Shown: piece after piece, positions 54,501 to 62,918 of the stretch
Layout of the letters: each line of letters opens with the position of its first letter
How positions within the stretch are numbered: position 1 is the stretch's first letter
From: Paramicrobacterium chengjingii
GTDB lineage: Bacteria > Actinomycetota > Actinomycetes > Actinomycetales > Microbacteriaceae
DNA: 64,000 bases
Assembly: GCF_011751765.2 (NCBI RefSeq)
Contig: NZ_CP061169.1
Location: 2,790,001-2,854,000, forward strand
Direction: 5' to 3'
Translations under genes and position numbers: made by a program
Notes under the pieces: model-generated
Databases searched by the model: none
Told to the model about the DNA's origin: nothing
What the model saw: the letters and a program-made list of their open reading frames with translations, nothing else

Positions 54501-54858
54501 GACGCGGCGTCGCAAGACGGTCATTGACGAGTTTCGCGAGGGTGATAACCCGGTGTTCCTGATCAGTCTCAAGGCCGGGGGCTTCGGGCTGACTCTCACC
54601 GAAGCCGATTATGTGTTCATGCTTGATCCGTGGTGGAACCCCGCGAGCGAGGCGCAGGCGATTGACCGCACGCACCGCATCGGCCAGACGAAGAATGTCT
54701 TCGTGTATCGACTCGTCGCCGAGGGAACGATCGAAGAGAAGGTGATGGCATTGCAGCGCAAGAAGGCTGCGCTGTTCGATGCGGTCGTCGATGACGACGC
54801 GGCGTTCAGCAGTGCGCTCACCGCTGACGATATTCGGATGCTTCTCGACGACGCGTGA
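51598..54858 (+). CDS. SWI2/SNF2-type helicase with SWIM zinc finger
   Basis: 1086 residues. The N-terminal SWIM motif CTCPVGLRCKHIAATLL (CxC and CxH) is near residues 80-96. A middle region of about 500 residues is typical of bacterial SNF2 proteins. The motor has motif I DDMGLGKTLQALALI, DEAQ box LILDEAQFVKN, TGTPLENSLLDLWAL, and motifs V-VI ISLKAGGFGLTLTEADYV and QAIDRTHRIGQTKNVF. GTG start. ATP-driven translocation on double-stranded DNA or nucleoprotein; cellular role unknown. It lies 38 bases after the SulP gene. Confidence 0.9.
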   Translation: MPFDALPQIAPDSAARFVSDAMLQRARSYASGGAVTDMVWTADSRILTSSVTGTERQPYRCTIALVPSGTIYTVERASCTCPVGLRCKHIAATLLVCAGEQLRRSAQKPNEPAWKSALGAPPPTPTGSVPSTSLALGFELRRRAVSTRRHAPQTPATPEDVVDGLSLRLRVRPLLPGRRGGWIKGNLSWRTLAHQQHRLGLDSEQLLWFTQFLGLYDATRNLALFGDTETVPLDEFRSPLLWTLLADAERVGVTFAGFTRGLTVSLGSSATVSLDVRSASDGLRLSPRVEIDGDTFRAQNVFAIGTSGLYATAVRGDSGIQVTLAPARTPLTPEALAMLNRTDAVAIPTTDVPEFFSDYYPRVSAGIPVTSSDDSVDLPDVAPPELVLSATYGTRDALTLGWHWEYHDPQRTLHLTPSLGERRDADTESATTAQVERAWPDVQWSTSHTLRDVETAEFTEHVLPVLESLDGVRVDVSGTRPEYRELTESPHVAITTVETEQNDWFDLGFVITIEGRTIPFIDLFNALARGKKKLKLVDRTYFSLAHPAFDRLRELLDEADSLDEWEPDKPKISRYQASLWSEFEDLADETHEAVSWRNSVAALAGGTIAESAVPKALNAELRPYQVHGFQWLAFLWQHSLGGILADDMGLGKTLQALALITYAREEKGTDAGEPPFLVVAPTSVISTWQSEAQRFAPHLDVRVIEATQGTRKTPLAQTVAGADVVIMSYAVMRIDAAHVAERTWAGLILDEAQFVKNPDSKSHAAAKDIRAPFRLAITGTPLENSLLDLWALCSITAPGLFPSRRRFGEEYVKPVESGEAPQRLDRLRKRIRPFMMRRTKELVAPELPNKQEQTISIELAADHRSLYDTVLQRERKKLLGLIDDIDRNRFIVFRSLTLLRMLALDPSLVDDEYVGITASKLDVLFEHVEALVSEGHRTLVFSQFTSFLGNVAEQLDARGIRYSYLDGSTRRRKTVIDEFREGDNPVFLISLKAGGFGLTLTEADYVFMLDPWWNPASEAQAIDRTHRIGQTKNVFVYRLVAEGTIEEKVMALQRKKAALFDAVVDDDAAFSSALTADDIRMLLDDA

Positions 54859-54928
54859 CGCGCACGCAATCCTCTAGCATGCGACACGCGCATCTGCGAG
54901 ACTCGCAACAGAGATAGGGGAGGTTTCC

Positions 54929-56653
54929 ATGGCCACAGTGGCAGAGAACATCGTCGAGACACTCATGGCAAGTGGAGTCAAACGAATCTACGGCATTCCC
55001 GGTGATTCTCTGAACGGTTTCACGGATGCTCTGCGCACGCGTCCCGAGATCGACTGGGTGCAGGTTCGCCACGAAGAATCGGCGGCGTTCGCCGCATCCG
55101 CCGAGGCCGCACTCACCGGTGAGCTTGCCGTGTGCGCCGGCAGCTGCGGCCCGGGAAACCTGCATTTGATCAACGGACTGTTCGATGCACAGCGTTCTCG
55201 CGTTCCCGTATTGGCTATCGCCGCTCAGATCCCCACGGAAGAGATCGGAAGCGGATACTTCCAAGAGACCCACCCCGTGGAGCTCTTTCGCGAGTGCAGC
55301 GTGTATGCAGAACACGTTTCGAGTGTCGACCAGATGCCGCGTGTGTTGCACATGGCAATGCGAGCGGCCATCGAGAGGCGCGGCGTCGCCGTGATCGTGC
55401 TTCCCGGCGATGTGGGGCTCGCCGAGGCAGCGAGCGAGCTTATTGCGCCGATCTTCGGCACGACGTCAGCCATCGTTCCCGACGGGGCGTCACTCGACCG
55501 CGCTGCCGAAACTCTTAATGGGGCAGGCAAAGTGACGATCCTTGCCGGCGCCGGTTGCGAGGGCGCCCACGACGAGCTCATGAGGTTCGCCGAAACGCTG
55601 AAAGCACCGATCGTGCACGCGATGCGCGGCAAGGAGTTCGTCGAGCACGACAATCCTTACGACGTCGGCATGACCGGTCTGCTTGGCTTCGCCTCCGGGT
55701 ACCGGGCGATGGAGACCTGCGACACCCTTGTGATGCTCGGAACGGACTTTCCGTATCAGCAGTTTTTCCCCGACGACGCAACAGTGGTTCAAGTCGATAT
55801 TCGCGGGGAGAACCTGGGACGGCGCACTCCCATCGACGTCGGACTGCGCGGTGGTGTGCGCGAGACGATCGAGGCGCTCCTCCCCCGGCTCCGGGCGGCG
55901 AAGAACAGTCGCCACCTCGACGCGATGCGTAAGCATTATGCGAAGACCCGCAAGAAGCTCGATGAGCTCGCGACGCCGCGGCGCGGATCACAGCCCTTGC
56001 ACCCACAGTATGTCGCGCGCCTCATTGACGAACTCGCCGACGATGATGCCGTGTTCACACCAGATGTCGGCTCCCCCGTTGTGTGGGCGTCACGGTACCT
56101 CACCATGAACGGAAAGCGCAGGCTGATCGGCTCGTTCACGCACGGCTCCATGGCCAACGCGCTCCCGCAGGCGATCGGTGCGCAGTCGGCGTTTCCCGGT
56201 CGGCAGGTCGTGACGTTCTCGGGCGACGGCGGCCTCTCGATGCTGATGGGTGATCTCATTACCCTGACGCAGAGCAAGCTGCCGGTGAAGCTTGTCGTCT
56301 TCAATAACTCGTCACTCAATTTCGTGGAGCTCGAGATGAAGGCAGCAGGCATCGTCACCTTCGGAACAGGTCTTGACAATCCCAACTTCGCTGACGTCGC
56401 GACGGCACTGGGAATCAAGGGTTTCCGCGTCGAACGTTCGAGTGATCTGCGAGGCGCAATGGAGGAGGCGTTCGCGCACGACGGCCCTGCGCTCATCGAC
56501 GTCGTCACCGAACGCCAGGAGCTCTCGATGCCCCCAGCGATCACCGCCGAGCAGGTGGGCGGCTTCGCGCTGTATGCCATTCGAACAGTCATGTCCGGCC
56601 GCGGTGACGAGCTGATCGACCTGGCTCGCACGAATGCACGGCAGATTCTCTAG
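54929..56653 (+). CDS. poxB: Thiamine-diphosphate pyruvate oxidase / dehydrogenase (quinone)
   Basis: 574 residues, close to E. coli PoxB (572). The TPP-Pyr domain has VRHEESAAFAASAEAALTG with the catalytic Glu; the central FAD domain reads LGTDFPYQQFFPDDATVVQVD; the TPP-PP domain has FSGDGGLSMLMGDLITLTQ and VVFNNSSLNFVELEM. It decarboxylates pyruvate to acetate and gives electrons to quinone. GGGGAGG precedes the ATG. A hairpin follows the stop. Acetolactate synthase-like relatives are less likely given the length and the C-terminal tail. Confidence 0.9.
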   Translation: MATVAENIVETLMASGVKRIYGIPGDSLNGFTDALRTRPEIDWVQVRHEESAAFAASAEAALTGELAVCAGSCGPGNLHLINGLFDAQRSRVPVLAIAAQIPTEEIGSGYFQETHPVELFRECSVYAEHVSSVDQMPRVLHMAMRAAIERRGVAVIVLPGDVGLAEAASELIAPIFGTTSAIVPDGASLDRAAETLNGAGKVTILAGAGCEGAHDELMRFAETLKAPIVHAMRGKEFVEHDNPYDVGMTGLLGFASGYRAMETCDTLVMLGTDFPYQQFFPDDATVVQVDIRGENLGRRTPIDVGLRGGVRETIEALLPRLRAAKNSRHLDAMRKHYAKTRKKLDELATPRRGSQPLHPQYVARLIDELADDDAVFTPDVGSPVVWASRYLTMNGKRRLIGSFTHGSMANALPQAIGAQSAFPGRQVVTFSGDGGLSMLMGDLITLTQSKLPVKLVVFNNSSLNFVELEMKAAGIVTFGTGLDNPNFADVATALGIKGFRVERSSDLRGAMEEAFAHDGPALIDVVTERQELSMPPAITAEQVGGFALYAIRTVMSGRGDELIDLARTNARQIL

Positions 56654-56665
56654 CCCCGGCGCCTG

Positions 56666-56694
56666 GACCTTCCTCGCTACCGGCGCGGAAGGTC
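56666..56694 (+). terminator. Hairpin after poxB
   Basis: GACCTTCC (56666-56673) and GGAAGGTC (56687-56694) form a perfect eight-base stem with a 13-base loop, 13 bases after the poxB stop. No T tract follows. Confidence 0.45.
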
Positions 56695-56763
56695 TCAGCT
56701 CTGTCACGGGGTCTTGTGCGGTGTCGCTTCCTGCGTCATTGTTGATCCCAGCGGAGGATGACT

Positions 56764-57210
56764 ATGTCCAAGAGATACGTTCTGGCTACGAGTGACCTCG
56801 TCGATCTCGCCCCGGGTTACGGAACCGCGGTGGTGTCCGACCAGATCACCGTGTCCGGGCGCGCTGTCGGGTACATGTACCGCGAGGAGCCAGACGATGG
56901 CGGTGATAGCGGGTGGCGTTTTCTTTCGGGCGACGAGTCGCAGGAGTATCTCGACGACGAACGCCACGTCGGAGTCTTCGAGGTGAACGATATCGCCAAC
57001 CTCGACAACGCGATCATCGAGTACCTCGATGCTGAGTCAGGAACCCACCTCGTTCGCGTCGACGGCTCTGACGACTTTGTCGACGTCGATGACGATGGTG
57101 GTCCAGATGAACTCCAGGCCGAGTACGTGAGCTCAGATGACGACTGGGTGGAGTTCGACGTGGATGCTGTCGACAGCGTCAGCGATCTGAGAGACGACGA
57201 CAGCATGTGA
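56764..57210 (+). CDS. DUF2185 (Imm33-like) protein
   Basis: 148 residues. TAVVSDQITVSGRAVGYMYREEP, SGWRFLSGDESQEYLDDERH and FEVNDIANLDNAIIEYLDAES match DUF2185, a family that includes the immunity protein Imm33. The C-terminal 50 residues are very acidic (DDFVDVDDDGGPD, SSDDDWVEFDVD). GGAGGATGACT fits the ATG at 56764 better than that at 56758. No toxin gene adjoins it. An orphan immunity or regulatory protein is possible. Confidence 0.75.
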   Translation: MSKRYVLATSDLVDLAPGYGTAVVSDQITVSGRAVGYMYREEPDDGGDSGWRFLSGDESQEYLDDERHVGVFEVNDIANLDNAIIEYLDAESGTHLVRVDGSDDFVDVDDDGGPDELQAEYVSSDDDWVEFDVDAVDSVSDLRDDDSM

Positions 57211-57227
57211 GTTCAGGGCGTCGGCGC

Positions 57228-57839
57228 TCAGTGAATTCCAGCGATGATGTCGTCGACAACCCGCTCGGCGAGCAGAGTTACGACTTCATCGCTCTGCGAC
57301 GAGAGCGGTCCGTGTAGAACGAGCTGAGCAAAGCCGTGCACGGAACTCCAGCATGCCCATTCGGCACCCTCGCGCCGACGCGTGCTCAGCTCTCCCGCAT
57401 CCACCATGTCGTCGAGGGCACCGATGAGCAGGGTGAACGGCGCTGGAACACTCACGCTCACCAGATCCATTGTCACTGCCGGGTCGTCGGGCTGGCCGAA
57501 GAACGCGGTGTCGAACCAGCCAGGCTCCGCCCGGGCGAATGCGATGTACCCCAGGCCGACCGCCCGAAGCCGAGAATGCGCTGGTGCACGCTCGTCTTTC
57601 GGCGGCATCCTCATGCGCATCTCCTCAGCCATCTTGCCCTGGATCGCCTGCGCGACTGCGGCGATCAGAGCCTGACGATCGGCGAAGTGCCGGTAGGTGG
57701 CATTCGGTGACACGCGCAGCTGCCGTGTAATACTGCGCAGCCCGATGGCATCCGGACCAGAGCGACGAGCCTCGGCGAGCGCTGCCTCGATCAGCTCTGC
57801 TCGCAGATTGCCGTGATGGTACGAATCTCTCGGCGACAC
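57228..57839 (-). CDS. TetR-family regulator
   Basis: 203 residues. The helix-turn-helix reads IGLRSITRQLRVSPNATYRHFADRQALIAAV, given here in its family order, after the basic start SPRDSYHHGNLRAELIEAAL. The C-terminal ligand domain has FARAEPGWFDTAFFG and WSSVHGFAQLVLHG (WHG class, TetR_C_13-like). It is divergent from the DHFR-like gene and probably controls that operon. Confidence 0.88.
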   Translation of the reverse strand: MSPRDSYHHGNLRAELIEAALAEARRSGPDAIGLRSITRQLRVSPNATYRHFADRQALIAAVAQAIQGKMAEEMRMRMPPKDERAPAHSRLRAVGLGYIAFARAEPGWFDTAFFGQPDDPAVTMDLVSVSVPAPFTLLIGALDDMVDAGELSTRRREGAEWACWSSVHGFAQLVLHGPLSSQSDEVVTLLAERVVDDIIAGIH

Positions 57840-57867
57840 TCTTGATTCCTCACTTGGTTCATGTGTA

Positions 57868-57897
57868 CGGTGTCTACATCATAGGTGTTCACACTGT
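57868..57897. promoter_or_regulatory. Candidate TetR operator region
   Basis: CGGTGTCTACATCATAGGTGTTCACACTG carries two GGTGT repeats (at 57869 and 57884) and the imperfect dyad GTGTTCACAC. It sits between the divergent TetR and DHFR-like genes. Assigned from position and dyad only. Confidence 0.35.
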
Positions 57898-57929
57898 CCA
57901 CATGTCGCGACAAACACGAGGAGGCCGAC

Positions 57930-58496
57930 ATGCGCACGCTCGCTGTGACGCAGAACATCACACTTGACGGATCGATTGAGATGCTCGACGACTGGTTCGA
58001 TCCCACCGCTGACCCAGACCCCGATTACCAGGCGCTCAATGCTCGTCAGGACCGGGATGCTGATGCCTGCCTTCTCGGTCGGCAGACGTTCGAGGACTTC
58101 CGTGGATTCTGGCCACACCATGCCGACGACGCGCTGGGAGTGTCCGATTATCTGAACTCTGTGCAGAAGTATGTGGTTTCGACGACGATCAGCGATCCGG
58201 CATGGCAGAATTCGACGGTTCTGAGCACAGACCCGATCGAGCAGATCCGCTCGCTTAAACAACAACAAGGCAAGAACATCGTGTGCACCGGCAGCATCCA
58301 GCTCACACACGCGCTGATCAGCGCCGGGCTCGTCGACGAATATCGACTCTTCACCTACCCCGTGGTGCAGGGGCGCGGACGACGGCTCTTCCCCACTGGC
58401 GTCCAGATGCCGAAGCTTCGGCTCATCGAGTCACAGTCGTTCCGCGACGGAGTTGTCTTCGCCGCCTATCGTCACGACCAGAAGGATCACCAATGA
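57930..58496 (+). CDS. Dihydrofolate reductase-like (RibD C-terminal) protein
   Basis: 188 residues. MRTLAVTQNITLDGSIEMLDDWF, LLGRQTFEDFRGFWP and LVDEYRLFTYPVVQGRGRRLF are typical of the RibD_C/DHFR-like family of NADPH-binding reductases, often annotated 'dihydrofolate reductase family protein'. It is not FolA. AGGAGG precedes the ATG at 57930. It overlaps the DUF899 gene by four bases (ATGA). Confidence 0.85.
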   Translation: MRTLAVTQNITLDGSIEMLDDWFDPTADPDPDYQALNARQDRDADACLLGRQTFEDFRGFWPHHADDALGVSDYLNSVQKYVVSTTISDPAWQNSTVLSTDPIEQIRSLKQQQGKNIVCTGSIQLTHALISAGLVDEYRLFTYPVVQGRGRRLFPTGVQMPKLRLIESQSFRDGVVFAAYRHDQKDHQ

Positions 58497-59176
58497 GTTC
58501 TGCATTTCCGCGCACCGTCGATGCCGAGACCTGGCGGCGTGAGCTTGACGCACTGAGGGTACGAGAAAAGGCAGCGACACGAGAGCTCGACGCGATCGCC
58601 GCCCAAAGGCGGCGCCTTCCCATGGTCGAGCTTCCCGAATACACGCTTGACGGCGAGACGGGCCCGCTTTCCCTGGCCGACGTCTTCGAGGGGCGGTCGC
58701 AGCTCATCACGTACCACCATATGTGGTTCCCTGGGGAGACGTGGCAGTGCGGCGGATGCACGTCGTTTACCTCTCAGTTCACACGATTGGAGTTCCTGCG
58801 AAACTACGACGCACGATTTGTCGTCGTCACGCAGGGGCCGATCGACGAAGCACTCGCGTACAAGCGCCGGGTCGGCAATCAGATGACGTGGTACTCCTCC
58901 GCCAGGAGCAGCTTCGGGGCCGACGTTGACGCGCCGGCTGGCGGCGGCTTCGCTGTCAACGTCTTCCTTCGCGACGGCGAAACCGTGTACCGCACGTGGC
59001 ACAGCAGCGGCAGAGGTACCGAACAGATCAGTCACACATTTCCTCTCATCGACCTCCTGCCATGGGGTCGGCAAGAGGAATGGCAGGATTCGCCTGACGG
59101 CTGGCCCGTCGCACCTGCGTACAGTGGGTGGCTCGATTCTCCGGAAATTGCAGCGTTGTATGGCGAGAAGTCCTGA
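58493..59176 (+). CDS. DUF899 thioredoxin-like protein
   Basis: 227 residues. DUF899 family: LPMVELPEYTLDGETGPLSL, the TYHHMWFPGETWQCGGCTSF segment with a CxxC motif, FVVVTQGPIDEALAYKRRVG, and YRTWHSSGRGTEQISHTFPLIDLLPW split across the C-terminus. The fold is thioredoxin-like and the CGGC pair may be redox-active, but no enzyme activity is established. Coupled to the DHFR-like gene. Confidence 0.85.
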   Translation: MSSAFPRTVDAETWRRELDALRVREKAATRELDAIAAQRRRLPMVELPEYTLDGETGPLSLADVFEGRSQLITYHHMWFPGETWQCGGCTSFTSQFTRLEFLRNYDARFVVVTQGPIDEALAYKRRVGNQMTWYSSARSSFGADVDAPAGGGFAVNVFLRDGETVYRTWHSSGRGTEQISHTFPLIDLLPWGRQEEWQDSPDGWPVAPAYSGWLDSPEIAALYGEKS

Positions 59177-59342
59177 CGCACCCGGGCAAAGAGTGTGAAA
59201 CTCTTGCCAAATTCGCAATTCGATGGTGGAATAGTTCGGCTCAGCGCGCGGTTGGCTCTCTCATTGACGTGAAATACCGTCGCACGATTCCCCCTAAGTT
59301 CTTGCGCTTTCACCGCGCCCGCACACAACGAACGGAACACTC

Positions 59343-60851
59343 TTGACTGACCGCACCTCTGTCTCTACGCCAGAGTCCGGAACCGCAACGCAACCAGCAC
59401 ACATGAAGGTGATCTGGCTGCTGCTCGGCGCTGCCTTCGTGGTGATTCTCAACGAGACGATCATGAGCGTCGCCCTCACCGATCTGATGCGCGACCTCAG
59501 CATCTCTGCACGCCTCGCCCAGTGGCTGACTACGGCGTTCATGCTCACCATGGCCGTTGTGATTCCGATCACCGGCTTTCTGCTGCAGCGTTTCACAACG
59601 CGACAGGTGTTCATCGCTGCGATGACGCTCTTCTCCCTCGGCACCGCGCTTGCGGCGATTGCGCCGGGGTTCTGGATGCTGCTTGGCGCACGCGTCGTGC
59701 AGGCATCCGGCACCGCGATCATGATGCCGCTGCTCATGACCACGATCATGACCCTTGTTCCACCGGCCTCCCGCGGAAAGACTATGGGAAACGTGTCGAT
59801 CGTCATGTCTGTCGCCCCGGCGATCGGGCCGACAGTCTCGGGCATCATCCTCGATTCGCTCGGCTGGCGCTGGATGTTCATCATCGTTCTGCCGATCGCC
59901 GTCGCGATGCTCGTTATCGGTACCAAGTTCATCACCAACGTGAACGAACCGCGCAAGCTTCCCATCAGCGTTCCGTCGATCATCGTCTCCGCCATCGGAT
60001 TCGGGTCGTTGGTCTACGGGTTGAGCAATATCGGCAGTGGCGACGGCGACAACCCGCAGGGCACGCCCGCGAGCGTCTGGGTGACTATTGCCGTTGGCAT
60101 CATCGCCCTCGTCGTCTTCGTCTTCATGCAGAAGCGCCTGGAGAAGAAGGACGATGCACTTCTCGACACACGCACATTCGCCTCTGCGAACTTCTCGACG
60201 TCAGTCGTGATGATGGTCGTCGCCATGATGGGGCTGTTCGGCACCATCATCCTTCTGCCGATCTATCTTCAGCAGGCGCTCCACCTCGAGCCGCTGTTCA
60301 TCGGACTGCTCGTTCTCCCCGGTGGACTGCTCATGGGCGTGATGGGTCCGTTTGTCGGGCGCATGTACGACAAGGTCGGCACCAAGCCTCTCCTGGTTCC
60401 CGGAACGATCATCGTGGCTGTCGTGCTCTGGACGTTGGCCTTGACTGTGTCTGCGACGACGTCGCCGTTCTTCATTCTCGGCGCGCACCTGGTGCTGAGC
60501 CTCGGTCTCTCGTTGCTGTTCACCCCGCTCTTCACGTCGAGCATGGGGTCAGTGCGACCTCACCTCTACTCGCACGCGAGCGCGATCGTGGGAACCGTGC
60601 AGCAGGTGGCCGGCGCAGCGGGAACGGCGCTCTTCGTCACAGTGATGGCCACTGTGTCGACCGGTCTCATGACTGACGGTGTCGCCGAAGACGCAAGTGT
60701 TGCAAGCGGAGTTCGTGCAGCGTTCCTCGCCGGAGCGATCATCTTCTCGTTCGCGATCATCGGCGCATTCCTCGTAAAGAAGCCCGCCGATGACATCGCA
60801 GACGACCATAAGTCTGACGACGATCTGGTGGAGGCTGACGTAACGGCCTGA
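59343..60851 (+). CDS. DHA2-type MFS multidrug exporter
   Basis: 502 residues, TTG start after ACGGAACACTC. Fourteen hydrophobic helices. Family motifs: LPIAVAMLVIG, LIRDLS-like start RDLSISARLAQWLTTAFMLT, motif C in IVMSVAPAIGPTVSGIILD and GALLMGVMGPFVGR-like VLPGGLLMGVMGPFVGRMYD. Such proteins export drugs or lipophilic compounds with proton antiport. The gene lies 166 bases from DUF899 and probably has its own promoter. A long hairpin follows. Confidence 0.88.
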   Translation: MTDRTSVSTPESGTATQPAHMKVIWLLLGAAFVVILNETIMSVALTDLMRDLSISARLAQWLTTAFMLTMAVVIPITGFLLQRFTTRQVFIAAMTLFSLGTALAAIAPGFWMLLGARVVQASGTAIMMPLLMTTIMTLVPPASRGKTMGNVSIVMSVAPAIGPTVSGIILDSLGWRWMFIIVLPIAVAMLVIGTKFITNVNEPRKLPISVPSIIVSAIGFGSLVYGLSNIGSGDGDNPQGTPASVWVTIAVGIIALVVFVFMQKRLEKKDDALLDTRTFASANFSTSVVMMVVAMMGLFGTIILLPIYLQQALHLEPLFIGLLVLPGGLLMGVMGPFVGRMYDKVGTKPLLVPGTIIVAVVLWTLALTVSATTSPFFILGAHLVLSLGLSLLFTPLFTSSMGSVRPHLYSHASAIVGTVQQVAGAAGTALFVTVMATVSTGLMTDGVAEDASVASGVRAAFLAGAIIFSFAIIGAFLVKKPADDIADDHKSDDDLVEADVTA

Positions 60852-60872
60852 CGCACACCGTCGAGCCGACAA

Positions 60873-60930
60873 GGAGGCTCGCTCTGACCTCACGACTCAA
60901 TCCGAGTCTGCTGGTACAGAGCGAGCCTCC
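60873..60930 (+). terminator. Long hairpin after the MFS gene
   Basis: A perfect 14-base inverted repeat, GGAGGCTCGCTCTG (60873-60886) and CAGAGCGAGCCTCC (60917-60930), enclosing 30 bases. It begins 21 bases after the MFS stop. The long loop is unusual for an intrinsic terminator; it could also mark a 3' end for processing. Confidence 0.5.
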
Positions 60931-61064
60931 ATTCGCCGTTTAAGCGCACAGTGTGTGCCACCTTTGACGTTCGAGAGCAAGGATGCCGTTGTCGCGATCG
61001 TCATCGACCATGCGATCGCGCTAACAACTTCGGCTCGCGAGGGATAGAGTCCCGGCGACGTCAC

Positions 61065-61451
61065 TCACATGATCGGGCGACGCTCTCGAGCTCGTATGGT
61101 GCTGCGATTGCGCTCGAGAACCGTACCCTCGTTCCACTGCGTTGCAATGATGCGAGAGGCGCGGGCGATATCGCGGGCGCACTCAGGGCAGCACCAGTCG
61201 CTGAGCCCCTGCTTCACCGCAGCTTCGTAGGGGCGCAGATCGACGGCGACGTTGTCGACAACCTTTGCCGTCGTCGTCATGTGGCCAGACGAGACCCCAA
61301 CAAAGCTGCGCGCGCAAGCGCAACTCCAATCGTCGATTGCGGTGGCGTCCTGACACGGACCCACATCGACAACGAGTTCGCCCGGCACCGCGCGCATAAA
61401 ATCGTCGGGGTTCTCACCCTGCAAATCGGTGGTTGCAATGAGTACTTTCAT
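61065..61451 (-). CDS. DUF7715-like hypothetical protein
   Basis: 128 residues. MKVLIATTDLQGENPDDFMRAVPGELV (start) and a cysteine-bearing middle, GPCQDATAIDDWSCACARSF then TTTAKVVDNVAVD, resemble a small actinobacterial family (DUF7715 as I recall) with a PC...C.C pattern and a second WCCPECA motif. It may bind a metal. GGGAG upstream supports the ATG at 61451. Function unknown. Confidence 0.6.
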   Translation of the reverse strand: MKVLIATTDLQGENPDDFMRAVPGELVVDVGPCQDATAIDDWSCACARSFVGVSSGHMTTTAKVVDNVAVDLRPYEAAVKQGLSDWCCPECARDIARASRIIATQWNEGTVLERNRSTIRARERRPIM

Positions 61452-61526
61452 GATCTTCTCCCGTGTTTCGGTTGGAAGATCCGGCACATGCTAGACCATA
61501 TGGGCGGCGACCGACATTGCCAGCAC

Positions 61527-62855
61527 CTATTGCCGTGGCGGCTGCTGCTCAGCATCCTGAGTCGGGAGCGGCGGACGTGGTGGCGGAACCTGCTGCCACC
61601 CCTGCGGCTGCTCGCTCGTGACCGGCTGCGGCTCCGTGACCGGCTTCGATGAGTCGGCGAGCTGCTGGTCAAGCTTCTCCTGCTCCTGAACGGGGATCGC
61701 GCCCGTGAACATGCTGCCGCGCGCTTCGGCTTCGGGAGATCCAGAGAACATGCCGGAGCTGTCGCGCTCGGAGTCGGCCTCTGCGCCCTTCGGCCCTGAG
61801 CGCGCCATTTTGCGGTCCATTGCTTCGCCGTCGATCATCTGAACGCGCGTCACGGGCAACGAGAAGTTGCCCGTCTTCTGCAGCCACGAGATCATTTCTT
61901 CGCGAACGAGGCACTGCAGATCCCACAACTTGCCTGAGTCCGCGGCCGACACCGTTGAGCGCGCCGTGACGAAGCCGCCCGTTGCATCGATGATCTGCAG
62001 AGAGCCGCTGCGGCCGTCCCACAGCTCGGTATTATCGAGCACCTCATGGAGCTTCACGCGCATTGCGGCGATATTGACACGCCAGTCGATCTCGAACGGG
62101 ATGGTGCCGAGAATCTGGCTGGCATTGCGCGTCCAATTGGTGAAGGGCTGCGATGTGAAGTATGTGCACGGAACGATGAGCCGCCGTTCATCCCAGATGT
62201 CGACGACAACGTAGGCGAGAGTGATCTCACCGATGCGCCCCCATTCGCCTTCGACAACGACGACGTCACCCACGCGAGCGGCGTCGCTAAAGGCAAGCTG
62301 CACACCGGCGATCAGGTTGCCCAGAACAGTCTGCGCGGCGAGACCGGCGACGATGCTCGCGATGCCGGCGGACGCGAGGACGCTCGCGCCGATCGTTCGG
62401 ATGCCGGGGAACGTCATGAGAATCGAGCCGAGGGCTATCACGACGACAATCACGATCAGAAGTCTGCGCACCATCGTCATCTGCGTGCGCATGCGGCGGG
62501 CAGCAATGGTGTCTTCGGCACCGGCGTACTTGGCATTCGACACGTCGGCGAGCACATAGACAGCACTCACGAGCAGCCACGCCACGAGCCCGATCATGAT
62601 GATCGACAACAGGTGTACGAGGCCTGGAATCCATCCGGGGAGAGGGAACGCCGCCGCGACGACTCCCCACAGCGCGGCAATCGAAATGAGGGTGCGGAAC
62701 GGAAGTTTGCATCGCGCCCGCACATATTGGAGAGCGGGTTTGCGACGTTGCAGCGATGTCAGTCCCAAAGCGATGACGAAGAAGATGGCGACAACGACGA
62801 TGGCTGTCGCGACAAGTGCAATGGCGAATGTCAGCCATGACTGCAGAGGATCCAT
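61527..62855 (-). CDS. MscS-family mechanosensitive channel
   Basis: 442 residues. Four or five helices, then the MscS pore and beta domain: GASVLASAGIASIVAGLAAQ, TVLGNLIAGVQLAFSDAARVGD and VVVEGEWGRIGEITLAYVVV. The C-terminal 110 residues are charged and Pro/Gln-rich and appear disordered (EAEARGSMFTG, PPPRPPLPTQDAEQQPP). It releases solutes on hypo-osmotic shock. AAAGGAG lies before the ATG. Confidence 0.88.
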   Translation of the reverse strand: MDPLQSWLTFAIALVATAIVVVAIFFVIALGLTSLQRRKPALQYVRARCKLPFRTLISIAALWGVVAAAFPLPGWIPGLVHLLSIIMIGLVAWLLVSAVYVLADVSNAKYAGAEDTIAARRMRTQMTMVRRLLIVIVVVIALGSILMTFPGIRTIGASVLASAGIASIVAGLAAQTVLGNLIAGVQLAFSDAARVGDVVVVEGEWGRIGEITLAYVVVDIWDERRLIVPCTYFTSQPFTNWTRNASQILGTIPFEIDWRVNIAAMRVKLHEVLDNTELWDGRSGSLQIIDATGGFVTARSTVSAADSGKLWDLQCLVREEMISWLQKTGNFSLPVTRVQMIDGEAMDRKMARSGPKGAEADSERDSSGMFSGSPEAEARGSMFTGAIPVQEQEKLDQQLADSSKPVTEPQPVTSEQPQGWQQVPPPRPPLPTQDAEQQPPRQ

Positions 62856-62918
62856 GCGGCAGACTCCTTTCCTCGAGTGCCCACGATGCCACAGTTCCTT
62901 CTGTTTTCGCTTGCGGGT

